DNA of 64,000 nt from CADEDH01 sp039029735. Lineage in GTDB: Bacteria > Actinomycetota > Acidimicrobiia > Acidimicrobiales > SZUA-35. The translations under genes and the position numbers were made by a program. The stretch covers positions 14,577-78,576 of the forward strand of contig JBCCFL010000028.1 of assembly GCA_039029735.1 (NCBI GenBank), given 5' to 3'. The notes beneath the pieces were generated by a model. It worked only from the letters and a program-made list of their open reading frames with translations. It did not search any database and was not told where the DNA came from. This document shows positions 1-7,789 of the stretch, one piece after another. Numbering within the stretch: the stretch's first letter is position 1; each line of letters begins with the position of its first letter.

Positions 1-535
1 GGCGCAGCTGAACCCGCAGGTTGTGGTCGAGGCTGGCGAACGGCTCGTCGAACAGCATGAGGGCCGGTCTGGGGGCCAGCGCGCGGGCCAGCGCCACCCG
101 TTGGCGTTCGCCGCCCGACAGTTCGTGGGGGTACCGAGCCCCGTGCTCACCGAGCCCGATCAGCGACAGCATCTCTGCCACGCGATCGTCGATCTCGGAT
201 CGGGGCATGTCGCGAAGCCCGAACCCCACGTTGTCACGCACGCTCAGGTGGGGGAACAGCGCATGCTCCTGGAACACCAGACCAGCGGGCCGGCGCTCGG
301 GTGGCAGCCGTACCGAACCATCCTCCACGAGCTCGCCCCCGAGGCGGATCGTGCCCGCGTCGGCCGCGACAAGCCCGGCGATCGTGCGCAACAGCGTGGA
401 CTTGCCACACCCGCTCGGGCCGACGAGGGCGAGCAGCTCATTGGATCCGAGCGTCAGGTCAACCCCGTCGACGGCGATAACCGACCCGAAGCTGGTGACG
501 AGCGCCTGGATCTCGAGCGGTGCGGCCGTGCTCAC
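1..535 (-). CDS. fbpC: Ferric iron ABC transporter, ATP-binding protein (FbpC-like), 3' end outside window
   Basis: ATPase that would energise uptake of Fe(III) through the neighbouring permease. About 178 residues are visible. Walker A GPSGCGKST is at residues 39-47, the signature LSGGERQRVALARAL near 140-153, and Walker B LMLFDEPFAS follows. The missing C-terminal part would carry the H-loop and accessory domain. The GTG start at 535 overlaps the permease stop (GTGA), so translation is probably coupled. The protein could serve another anion or cation, but the adjacent FbpA-like binding protein with a tyrosine pair favours iron. The gene runs off the left edge of the window. Confidence 0.88.
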   Translation of the reverse strand, partial: MSTAAPLEIQALVTSFGSVIAVDGVDLTLGSNELLALVGPSGCGKSTLLRTIAGLVAADAGTIRLGGELVEDGSVRLPPERRPAGLVFQEHALFPHLSVRDNVGFGLRDMPRSEIDDRVAEMLSLIGLGEHGARYPHELSGGERQRVALARALAPRPALMLFDEPFASLDHNLRVQLR

Positions 536-2223
536 GGCGTGCCCGCCCGAGGGTTGAGCTGGCGGGACAGCAGCGCGACCGGAACCATCGCCACGACGAT
601 GATGGCAATCGCAGGGAGGGCTGCCTGCTCGAAGCGAGACTCCGACGCGAGGTTGTAGGTCCAGATCGGCAGGGTGTTGAACCCTATCGGGCGCAGCAAC
701 AGGGCGATTGGGAGCTCCTTGAGCGCATCGACGGCGACCAGCACAGCTCCGGTGATCACGCTGCTGCGAGCCAGCGGTACGTGGATCCTTCCCACCACCG
801 ACCAGGGCCGCGCGCCGAGGCTGCGGGCGGACGCCGTGACCTCTTCAGGCACCTGTGCCATGCCCGACTCGATGGCGTTGAGCCCGGGCGCCAGAAACCG
901 CACGCTGTAGGCATAGACGAGCCCGATCAGCGACCCTGTGGCCACCGCACCGGGAAGGCCGAGGCCGATCGACTCCAATGCGTTGTCCAGGGCGACAAGG
1001 GTGAGGACCACACCCATGGCCACGACCGGACCGGGAACGGCGTATCCGAATGCGGTGAGGCGCGCCGCGGCCCCGGTGGTGCGAGCCTGACCGAATCGCG
1101 AGGCGTTGGTGATCACCACCGCGGCAATCACACAGACGGCGGCCGTGAGGGAGGCGAGGATCACCGAGTTGGTGAGGAAATCGACGAAGCGTTCAACGAG
1201 CGGTGTGCCCCGAGGCCCGGTGGCCTCCTGCACCGCCCAGACGATCAGTTGGAGCGTGGGGGCACCGAACGACAGAACCAGCACCAGGGCGCACGCCGCA
1301 CAAGCGGCGACGCCTCGCCAGCCGCGCAACGAGCGGGGCTCGATGCCGGCCGCGGCGCCCGCCGCCTGACCGAAGCGGGCCCGACCTCGAAGCGCTCGTT
1401 CGAGACCAATCACCATGAGGGCGACGACGAGCACCAAGGTGGCGAACTCGCTCGCCGCATCGCGATCGAACGTGCCCCGCCAGATCCGGAAGACGCCGAC
1501 GGAGATGGTGTCGACCCCGAAGTACTGCACGGTGGCGAAGTCGGTCAGCGTCTCCATCATCACAACCGCGGCTCCCGCGGCGATCGCAGGACGCAGCAGT
1601 GGGAGCATCACCCGTCGGGCCGCCTCCGTCGGCCCGGCGCCAAGGCTGCGGGCCACCTGGTAGGCGCTACCGGCCTGTTCGGCCAAGGCGGCTCGGGCGA
1701 GCAGGAACACATAGGGGTACAGCACGAGCGTGAACACCACGATCGCCCCACCCATCGAGCGCACCGGGGGGAACCAGGCGTCTGCCCCGAACAGCTCGCG
1801 CCAGGCCCCCTGCACTGGCCCGGTGAAGCCGATGACCGAGAGCGTCACGAAGCCCAACACATAGGACGGCATCGCCAGGGGGGCGATGAGGATCCACCCG
1901 AACACGCTGGAGCCTGGGAACCGGTAGGCGCTCACCAGCCACGCGAGGGAGCTTCCGAGCCCAACCGAGCCGATCGACACGCCGATGAGGAGCACGGCGG
2001 TGTCGACCAGTTGGCGCGGCAAGCGCGTGGCCCACTGCTGCTGCCAGACGTCGACGCTCGGCGACAGCACGCTCACGGCCAAGAACCCGACGGGCACGAC
2101 AACGAGAGCGGCGAACACGAGCGCCGCGGCTGGCCAGCCCACATGGCTGGTCCGATCCGCAGCTGTTCGAGCGACTCGATCAGTGCCTGGCGTGACTCCG
2201 TTGGCCGGAGTGGTGAGCGTCAA
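532..2223 (-). CDS. fbpB: Ferric iron ABC transporter permease, fused two-domain (FbpB-like)
   Basis: Inner-membrane permease with about 12 hydrophobic segments in two homologous halves, as in FbpB/AfuB-type permeases. Each half carries an EAA-like loop: one follows the segment with GAGPTEAARRVMLPLLRPA, the other is near SARSLGARPWSVVGRIHVP. The reading frame is open further upstream to 2334, but that extension runs through the 3' end of fbpA and is polar and unconserved-looking. I chose the TTG at 2223, just after the fbpA stop; a GTG at 2142 is the other candidate. Its stop overlaps the fbpC start. Product about 563 residues. Confidence 0.82.
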   Translation of the reverse strand: MTLTTPANGVTPGTDRVARTAADRTSHVGWPAAALVFAALVVVPVGFLAVSVLSPSVDVWQQQWATRLPRQLVDTAVLLIGVSIGSVGLGSSLAWLVSAYRFPGSSVFGWILIAPLAMPSYVLGFVTLSVIGFTGPVQGAWRELFGADAWFPPVRSMGGAIVVFTLVLYPYVFLLARAALAEQAGSAYQVARSLGAGPTEAARRVMLPLLRPAIAAGAAVVMMETLTDFATVQYFGVDTISVGVFRIWRGTFDRDAASEFATLVLVVALMVIGLERALRGRARFGQAAGAAAGIEPRSLRGWRGVAACAACALVLVLSFGAPTLQLIVWAVQEATGPRGTPLVERFVDFLTNSVILASLTAAVCVIAAVVITNASRFGQARTTGAAARLTAFGYAVPGPVVAMGVVLTLVALDNALESIGLGLPGAVATGSLIGLVYAYSVRFLAPGLNAIESGMAQVPEEVTASARSLGARPWSVVGRIHVPLARSSVITGAVLVAVDALKELPIALLLRPIGFNTLPIWTYNLASESRFEQAALPAIAIIVVAMVPVALLSRQLNPRAGTP

Positions 2224-2224
2224 C

Positions 2225-3232
2225 TCACTCGTAGCCGGCTTCGTCAAGCAGGCGTACAGCGTCGGCGTTGAGCGAACCGAACTCGGCTGCGTTGAGATCG
2301 TCGGCCACGAAGGTCTCGCCGAAGGTGGTGGCAATCAACGCCTCGGGCGCCACATCCGGGTTCACCGGATACTCGTGGTTGCCGTCGACGAAGGCGCTCT
2401 GGCCTTCGGTGCCGAGCCACTCGAGAAAGTCTTGAGCCAGCTGGGGATCGTCGGCGAACTTCGTGACACCGGCGCCCGAGATGTTCACGTGGGTGCCGCG
2501 CCCGGCCTGGTCAGCCCAGACCAACTCGACCGGGAAGCTGCCGTCGTCTTCGAGGAGACGGGCGAGGTAGTAGTGGTTCACGATGGCGACGTCGCACAGG
2601 CCGTCCGCCACGGAGTTGAGCGCGATCACGTCGTTCGGGAGGATTTCGGCGTTGTCGGCCCATCCGCTCACGATCGTGAGTGCCTCGTCGTACCCGACGT
2701 TTCCGATCAAGCTCGCCACGAGCGACTGAGTGTAGGTGTTCGACGAGTTCCGAAGGCACACGCGGCCCTGCCATTCGGGTTGGGCCAGCTCCTCGTAGGT
2801 GGTGGGAAGCTCCTCGGCGCTCACCCGCTCCGGGCTGTAGACGATCGTGCGGGCTCGCGCACTGAACGCGTACCAGTACCCGTCGGGGTCACGCAGCGCT
2901 TCGGGGATCGCGTCGTCGAGCACGGGGGAGTCGATCTCCTGGAAGATCCCCTGCTGAGTGGCGATGGCGAGGTTGCCGGCGTCCACCGTCATGTAGATGT
3001 CGGCCTCGGTGTCTTCGCCCTCGGCAGCGATGCGCTCGCGCAGTTCGGCGTCGGATCCTTCGAGGAACTCGATCGACACGCCCGTTTCCTCGGCGTACTG
3101 CGTGAACGCCTCCTCGAGGTCGTAGTGGCGGCCGGTGTAGATGCGGATGGTGTCTTCATCGCTACTGCTGCATGCGCTGAGGATCAGCACAGCGGCTGTG
3201 ACGAGTCCGAAGATCAGTGCCCGTGAGTGCAT
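2225..3232 (-). CDS. fbpA: Ferric iron ABC transporter substrate-binding lipoprotein (FbpA/FutA-like)
   Basis: Captures Fe(III) outside the membrane and delivers it to FbpB/FbpC. The N-terminus is a lipoprotein signal ending in the lipobox LSAC. The mature part opens with the IYTGRHYD strand typical of this family, and a tyrosine pair (NHYYLARL) sits where FbpA proteins coordinate iron. The ATG at 3232 has GGAG nine bases upstream; an in-frame ATG at 3247 is possible but less well placed. First gene of fbpABC on the minus strand. The promoter region has a TAGGGT-like box but no convincing IdeR/DtxR box. Product about 335 residues. Confidence 0.9.
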   Translation of the reverse strand: MHSRALIFGLVTAAVLILSACSSSDEDTIRIYTGRHYDLEEAFTQYAEETGVSIEFLEGSDAELRERIAAEGEDTEADIYMTVDAGNLAIATQQGIFQEIDSPVLDDAIPEALRDPDGYWYAFSARARTIVYSPERVSAEELPTTYEELAQPEWQGRVCLRNSSNTYTQSLVASLIGNVGYDEALTIVSGWADNAEILPNDVIALNSVADGLCDVAIVNHYYLARLLEDDGSFPVELVWADQAGRGTHVNISGAGVTKFADDPQLAQDFLEWLGTEGQSAFVDGNHEYPVNPDVAPEALIATTFGETFVADDLNAAEFGSLNADAVRLLDEAGYE

Positions 3233-3506
3233 TGCGTGGGTCTCCATGTATCGATGGGCCCAGATCTCCTTGTGGCCCGCACGCTGGTAACCCTACCGAA
3301 CGACGGTTTACTCCAGTCATTCGGAGTGCCTAACACCAGGGTGGAATCTCCAGCGCGATGTGTAAGGCGGCACCGTCTCGGCGGTCAGGACGGGTGAGGC
3401 ACCGCTCGCGGCATCGAGGAGCCATGGTCCAGCCAACGCCAACGTGGAACCCCGACTGGGGTCGAACCCCCATCGTCACCGAGGGTCGGCTGGGTTACCG
3501 TACCGT
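3233..3506. other. Divergent intergenic region between fbpA and the sigma-factor gene
   Basis: This is the longest gene-free stretch in the window, about 274 bp. On the minus strand it holds a TAGGGT element inside a GGTA-N4-TACC palindrome (near 3281-3292), a likely fbpA promoter. Near the other end a short hairpin GGGGTCGAACCCC lies around 3459-3471, followed by overlapping TACCGT elements at 3496-3506 just before the sigma-factor ATG. I see no gene in it. Confidence 0.5.
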
Positions 3507-5453
3507 ATGGTTCGGACCGGCGACTTGGCTGACGCGGCGCTCGTCACCGCTGCCATCAGCGGTGAATCCGGCGCGTTCGCTGCGCTGTACGAGCGGTGGT
3601 TCGACTCGGTCTACGACGTGGCCCGCAACATCGTTCGCGACGACGGCCAGGCCGCCGAGGTGGCCCAGGACGTGTTCCTCACTGTGTGGCAGCGCCTGGA
3701 TCAGCTCGACGACGTGGAGAAGTTCGGCGGCTGGATCCTCCGGGCGTCACGCAACCGGGCGCTCAACCGGCTGGAGAAGGAACAGCGGTCGCGGCCCCAG
3801 GCGGACGACGTCATGACCCGGATCCACGATCAACAGGTCGGCGTCGGCGCAGCCGATGATCCGATGGGATCGAATCGGCTGCTCGACACCGAGGCCATCA
3901 GCGGCGCCCGCGGGCGCCAGGATCTTCTGTGGGCGGCTGCTGCGGCGCTCGGTGAGCGCGACGCCAGTGTGCTCGACCTCCACCTGCGTCACCATCTCGC
4001 GCCGGCCGAGATCGCCGAGGAGCTTGGGGTGAGCGCCAACAACGCCCACCAGCTCCTCTTCCGGTTGCGGGGGCGCCTCGGTGACGCCGTCGCCAATGTG
4101 GAGCTGTGGCGCAACGGCACGCCTCGATGTGCTGAGCTCGCCGCTCTCCTCGACAGCGGGGCATTCGACGGCGACGTGAACCGCACGATCGGCCGCCACG
4201 CTGCGGTCTGCGAGGTATGCAGCGCCGAACGCAAGCAGGTGGTCGACCCGGAGAAGCTGTTCGCCTCGGTGCCGATTGCCATCGCCCCCTCGATGCTCAA
4301 GGATGGCGTGGCCGCGGCGCTCGCCGCCGAGGGCGTGCCGGTCGGCGATGTGGCCGGAGTGGGTGGAGCTGACGGCGCCGGCCAAGTTGATGCCCCTGGC
4401 GCCGACGGTGGCGCCCAAGCTGGCGACGGTGGGCCCTCCGGCGACGGTGGCCCGTCCAGTGATGGTGGCCCCTCCGGCACTGAAGGCTCGTCCGGGGTGG
4501 AGGACGCAACGGTCCGCATCGACGACGCTGCCTCGGCCGAGCCCGATGCATCCGACGCAGCGCTGAGCGAGCCGGCGGCTGAGCCCACGCCGGTTGAGGG
4601 CGACATGGCCCCCTCGTTGTTCGATGGCGGAAAGACGATGATCCGCAACGCACCGACTGCAGTGGCTGAGGCACCGCTGGTGGTCGAGCGCGCCTCGCGG
4701 TCGCGTCGACTCGCGTTGGTGGGCGGCGTGCTGGCAACGGTGGCCGCGCTCCTGGCGCTGGGCGTCGCGGTGAACCGATCGGGCGACGAGACCGCCGAGG
4801 GGGCAGCCGCCGGTCCCACCGCATCCGCCGTGGTGGAGGCAACCGAGGCCACAGACTCCACTGGCTCGGGTGCCGACGACGGGTCCGACGGCGAGCCGAG
4901 CCCGTCGTCGACGGCGCCGTCGTCGACGACGACCAGTGCCAACGCCAGCCCGTCGACGGCCGACACCACCGCACCGAGCGGCGGGGTCACCAGCGACACA
5001 TCCGAGCCGACGACCACCGAGACCACGTCGACCACTGGCACGTCGGAGCCGACGACCACTGAGACCACGCCCACCACGGGAACGAGCCGCCCGACCACGT
5101 CGTCCACCACGTCCACGACCACGACGACGACCACCACCACGACCACGACCACGACGACGACGTCCACCACGTCGACGACCGCTCCGGCCCCACCGGTGAT
5201 CGACCGCTTCGTTGTCTCCATCTCGATCAGCCAACGCACGTGCCGGGCGGACCGGACGTTCCCCTACCGCGCGTCGTGGGCCACCACCGACGCCGATGGC
5301 GTGCAGCTCGCAGTTTCGGGCTCGACCACGAGCCACGGCCCGAACGGCACGAGTGAGATCTGCGCCCCGATCGGTGCGACGGTCACCCTCACCGCCAGCG
5401 GCCCCGGCGGCACGGTGACCAAGACGGCCACCACACCCGGCCCTGCCGGCTAG
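3507..5453 (+). CDS. Membrane-anchored ECF sigma factor fused to a zinc-finger anti-sigma-like segment and Thr-rich stalk
   Basis: About 648 residues, against roughly 200 for a plain ECF sigma factor. Residues 15-85 match sigma region 2 (ALYERWFDSVYDVARNIV, then AQDVFLTVWQRL). Residues 140-190 match region 4 (HHLAPAEIAEELGVSANNAH). Next comes a Cys208...His231-x3-Cys235-x2-Cys238 pattern, the layout of zinc-binding anti-sigma (ZAS) domains. A Gly/Asp-rich linker leads to one hydrophobic helix near residues 400-423. A Ser/Thr-rich stalk of about 80 residues and a small beta-rich, Ig-like C-terminal domain follow. The start is the ATG after TACCGT. Inference: the cytoplasmic sigma is tethered and held by its own ZAS, and senses envelope state through the outer domain. 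Actinobacterial ECF groups with C-terminal ZAS and membrane extensions are known; the target promoters here are not. Confidence 0.85.
   Translation: MVRTGDLADAALVTAAISGESGAFAALYERWFDSVYDVARNIVRDDGQAAEVAQDVFLTVWQRLDQLDDVEKFGGWILRASRNRALNRLEKEQRSRPQADDVMTRIHDQQVGVGAADDPMGSNRLLDTEAISGARGRQDLLWAAAAALGERDASVLDLHLRHHLAPAEIAEELGVSANNAHQLLFRLRGRLGDAVANVELWRNGTPRCAELAALLDSGAFDGDVNRTIGRHAAVCEVCSAERKQVVDPEKLFASVPIAIAPSMLKDGVAAALAAEGVPVGDVAGVGGADGAGQVDAPGADGGAQAGDGGPSGDGGPSSDGGPSGTEGSSGVEDATVRIDDAASAEPDASDAALSEPAAEPTPVEGDMAPSLFDGGKTMIRNAPTAVAEAPLVVERASRSRRLALVGGVLATVAALLALGVAVNRSGDETAEGAAAGPTASAVVEATEATDSTGSGADDGSDGEPSPSSTAPSSTTTSANASPSTADTTAPSGGVTSDTSEPTTTETTSTTGTSEPTTTETTPTTGTSRPTTSSTTSTTTTTTTTTTTTTTTTSTTSTTAPAPPVIDRFVVSISISQRTCRADRTFPYRASWATTDADGVQLAVSGSTTSHGPNGTSEICAPIGATVTLTASGPGGTVTKTATTPGPAG
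4998..5170 (+). repeat. In-frame 42-bp tandem repeat and Thr-codon tract
   Basis: Units start at 4998, 5040 and 5082 (the last partial) and encode TSEPTTTETTSTTG-type peptides. They run into a tract of ACC/ACG threonine codons. This forms the low-complexity stalk of the sigma-fusion protein and is a likely site of length variation between strains. Confidence 0.85.
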
Positions 5454-5477
5454 CCCCGAGCGCCGGTACTCACCGCC

Positions 5478-6086
5478 TCAGGTGGAGTCGGGCTGGCGAT
5501 GCACATGGGCCCGATGGCCATCACGATCGAAGATCATGATCGTCTCGGCTGGACCATCGACGGCCTCGAAGGCATGGGGAGTCATGGTCGCGAACTCCGC
5601 AGCCTGCCCCGTCTCGACGAGGATCTCCCGTTCGCCGAGGTGGAGTCGGATCCGCCCTTCGGTCACGAAGAACCAGTCGTGGCCGGGATGCACCCGCTGG
5701 GTCGGTGGCTCGTCAGTTGGTTCGAGGCGGACCTTGACGGCGATGGTCTTCGCTGTGGGCCGGCTGAGCATCCACGTGGTGCGGCCACCGACCGTGCTGG
5801 GTGCAGGACGGATCACCACGTCGTCGTTGCCCTGCACGTCCAGCAGCGCATCGAGACCGACGTGGAGCGCACGTGCGAGCGGGAGCAGCACGTCGAGACT
5901 CACGGTGCGCTTGCCGGTCTCGATCCGGCTGATCGTGGACGCACTGAGGTTGGCCTGCTCAGCGAGCTCGTCGAGGGAGTAGCCGAGGGTGTGCCTCAGG
6001 GTTCGGAGCCGGGCGCGAACCAGCTGCTCGACATCGGTGTTCCCGTCCACGGCAGCCTCCTGGGTGTCGCATCGGTGCAATGCCAT
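5478..6086 (-). CDS. XRE-family regulator with C-terminal cupin domain
   Basis: About 202 residues. Residues 18-75 form an XRE helix-turn-helix (LRHTLGYSLDELAEQANLSA then STISRIETGKRTVS). Residues 110-195 form a single cupin sensor domain with a VHPGHDWFFVTEGRIRLHLG core. Such regulators usually bind a small ligand in the cupin and control a neighbouring operon. The ATG at 6086 is chosen because longer versions of the frame run through the divergent gene and the operator repeats. The TTGCGGA cluster at 6089-6127 begins three bases upstream of this ATG. The likely target is the divergent oxidoreductase/methyltransferase gene, plus itself. Confidence 0.88.
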   Translation of the reverse strand: MALHRCDTQEAAVDGNTDVEQLVRARLRTLRHTLGYSLDELAEQANLSASTISRIETGKRTVSLDVLLPLARALHVGLDALLDVQGNDDVVIRPAPSTVGGRTTWMLSRPTAKTIAVKVRLEPTDEPPTQRVHPGHDWFFVTEGRIRLHLGEREILVETGQAAEFATMTPHAFEAVDGPAETIMIFDRDGHRAHVHRQPDST

Positions 6087-6088
6087 CG

Positions 6089-6127
6089 CTTGCGGACGCT
6101 TGCGGATTCCGCAAGACCTCTTGCGGA
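6089..6127. promoter_or_regulatory. Operator cluster: four CTTGCGGA sites
   Basis: CTTGCGGA occurs directly at 6089-6096, 6099-6106 and 6120-6127 and inverted at 6108-6115. The 6099-6115 pair forms a perfect 8-1-8 palindrome. The 6120 copy sits where the -35 box of the rightward promoter would be (TTGCGG, 16 bases, then TACCGT at 6143-6148). This suggests an autoregulated XRE-cupin operator. Confidence 0.8.
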
Positions 6128-6155
6128 ACGTGTGAACAAGCGTACCGTCGATCCC

Positions 6156-7763
6156 ATGACCGAACATCACACCCCAACCATCGAGCGTCGGTGCGATGTT
6201 GCCGTCATTGGCGGATCGGCCGCTGGGTTGGCGGCGGCCCTCCAACTTGGGCGCCAACGCCGATCGGTGATCGTCATCGACGGCGGCGACCCACGCAACG
6301 CCACCGCTCAGCACATGCACAGCTACCTCGGCCACGAGGGCCTGCCACCCGCGGACTTCGCCGCGATCGGCCGCGACGAAGTGCGGGCCTACGGGGTGGA
6401 GGTGATCCCGGGCCGGGTCACTGAGGTGACCGCAGCGCAGGGGAGCCACGACGGCCTGTCGCATCGCTTCGTGCTCTCGCTGACTGGTGGTTCAACCACG
6501 ATCCGGGCCCGCTCGGTGCTGTTGGCCACCGGCCTCACCGACCATCTCCCGACGGTCGACGGCCTCCGCGAGCACTGGGGCCGCAGTGTGATCCACTGTC
6601 CGTTCTGCCATGGCTTCGAGGCCCGCGACTCGCGGATCGCTGCGATCATCACCAGTCCGCTTGCGCTCCATCCCGCGCTGTTGCTGCACCGGCTGAGCGC
6701 ATCGTTCACGCTCATCCTCCACGAGGGCGTCGAGGCCGACGCGCCCGAACTGGATGCATTCCGGGCCGGCGGAGCAACGGTCGTCTCCGCACCGGCCCAA
6801 CGAATCCGAACCGGCGACACCGGGGCGATCGAAGCCGTCGAGACAGTGGACGGGCAGGTCGTGGCGGCCGACGTGGTGATGGTTGCGCCACGGGTGAGCG
6901 CCAACGCAGATGCTGTTGCGTCGGTCGGCGTCGCCCCTGTGGAGCACCCGATGGGGGTCGGCACCGTGATCGAAACGGATCCGACCGGAGAGACATCTGT
7001 TCCCGGCGTCTACGCGGCCGGCAACATCACCGACCCGACCCACCAGATGCTGCAGGCGGCCGCGGACGGCAGCCGTGTCGGCGCCATGATCGCCATGGCG
7101 CTGGCGAACGACGATCGACAGAGCGGTATTGGGTCGGCTCCCAACGAGGCTGATTGGGACGCCCGCTACGGCGGCGACCCCATCTGGAGTGGCAACCCCA
7201 ACGGTGCCCTCGTGGCCGAGGCCGACGGCCTCGCCCCCGGTCGGGTGCTCGACGTCGGGGCAGGCGAAGGCGGGGACGCGATCTGGCTCGCGCAGCACGG
7301 TTGGGCGGTGGTGGCGAACGACGTGTCGTCGCTGGCGCTCGATCGCATCGAGACCGCAGCCCATGAACGCAACCTCGATGTGAGCGGGGTGCATGCTGAT
7401 GCGAACGCTCCGAGCCCGTTCGAGCCCGAGGCGTTCGACCTCGTCACCGCCCACTACGCGTCGATACCGCGGACACCCGACGATCGAGCCGTCGAGAACA
7501 TGATCGAGGCCGTTGCTCCCGGCGGCACGCTCCTCGTCGTGGGCCACGATCTCGAACCGATGCGCCAGCCAATCGACCGTCGGCAGCACAGTCGGGCGTT
7601 CGACCCCGATGCCTACGTTGGTGTCGACCATGTGGCCTCCGCGCTTGCCGATCGGCCCGGGTGGCAGGTCGAGGTTCACGAGTTGCGGCCCCGGCCCGGC
7701 GGTGCCGCCTCCCACCACGCGGACGACGTGGTGTTGCGCGCTCGTCGTACCGCGGGCACGTGA
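6156..7763 (+). CDS. Bifunctional thioredoxin reductase-like FAD oxidoreductase / class I SAM methyltransferase
   Basis: About 535 residues. The N-terminal half (10-315) is an FAD/NAD(P) oxidoreductase of the thioredoxin-reductase type. It has a GGSAAGLAAALQLG dinucleotide motif near residue 19 and the redox pair C148-P-F-C151. A C-terminal FAD-contact motif (GVYAAGNITDP) ends the half. The second half (330-535) is a class I methyltransferase with VLDVGAGEGGD near residue 358. The ATG at 6156 follows TACCGT by seven bases, so the message is probably leaderless. This domain fusion is known in actinobacteria, but its substrate is unclear to me. TehB-like detoxification of a chalcogen or other small toxic compound, gated by the divergent XRE-cupin regulator, is an inference. 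Confidence 0.87.
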   Translation: MTEHHTPTIERRCDVAVIGGSAAGLAAALQLGRQRRSVIVIDGGDPRNATAQHMHSYLGHEGLPPADFAAIGRDEVRAYGVEVIPGRVTEVTAAQGSHDGLSHRFVLSLTGGSTTIRARSVLLATGLTDHLPTVDGLREHWGRSVIHCPFCHGFEARDSRIAAIITSPLALHPALLLHRLSASFTLILHEGVEADAPELDAFRAGGATVVSAPAQRIRTGDTGAIEAVETVDGQVVAADVVMVAPRVSANADAVASVGVAPVEHPMGVGTVIETDPTGETSVPGVYAAGNITDPTHQMLQAAADGSRVGAMIAMALANDDRQSGIGSAPNEADWDARYGGDPIWSGNPNGALVAEADGLAPGRVLDVGAGEGGDAIWLAQHGWAVVANDVSSLALDRIETAAHERNLDVSGVHADANAPSPFEPEAFDLVTAHYASIPRTPDDRAVENMIEAVAPGGTLLVVGHDLEPMRQPIDRRQHSRAFDPDAYVGVDHVASALADRPGWQVEVHELRPRPGGAASHHADDVVLRARRTAGT

Positions 7764-7776
7764 GGGCTGGGCCGCC

Positions 7777-7782
7777 TAGGGT
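7777..7782 (+). promoter_or_regulatory. -10 box TAGGGT (leaderless)
   Basis: TAGGGT lies seven bases before the GTG start at 7790, matching the TANNNT-N6-8-start pattern seen throughout the window. Confidence 0.6.
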
Positions 7783-7789
7783 TTGCGGT

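Noticed and set aside
520..2271. 583-residue plus-strand frame opposite the iron permease
   Set aside because: High GC leaves antisense frames open. Its composition (Arg, Gly, His, Asp rich, no hydrophobic pattern) is not that of a real protein, while the minus strand encodes a permease.
2224..2334. N-terminal extension of the iron permease to 2334
   Set aside because: It would be translated through the fbpA 3' end and is polar, unlike the start of a permease.
3250..3350. IdeR/DtxR iron box upstream of fbpA
   Set aside because: Only a TTAGG half-site and short palindromes are visible; no 19-bp box close to consensus. Iron regulation remains likely but is unsupported here.
3459..3471. GGGGTCGAACCCC as the T-arm of a tRNA on the minus strand
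   Set aside because: The loop and stem lengths do not fit a seven-base T-loop with a five-base stem, and no anticodon or acceptor stem can be built around it.
3989..5239. Long minus-strand frame rich in Val/Asp opposite the sigma-factor stalk
   Set aside because: It is the antisense image of the Thr-codon repeat and has no domain or start signal; the plus-strand gene has clear sigma motifs.
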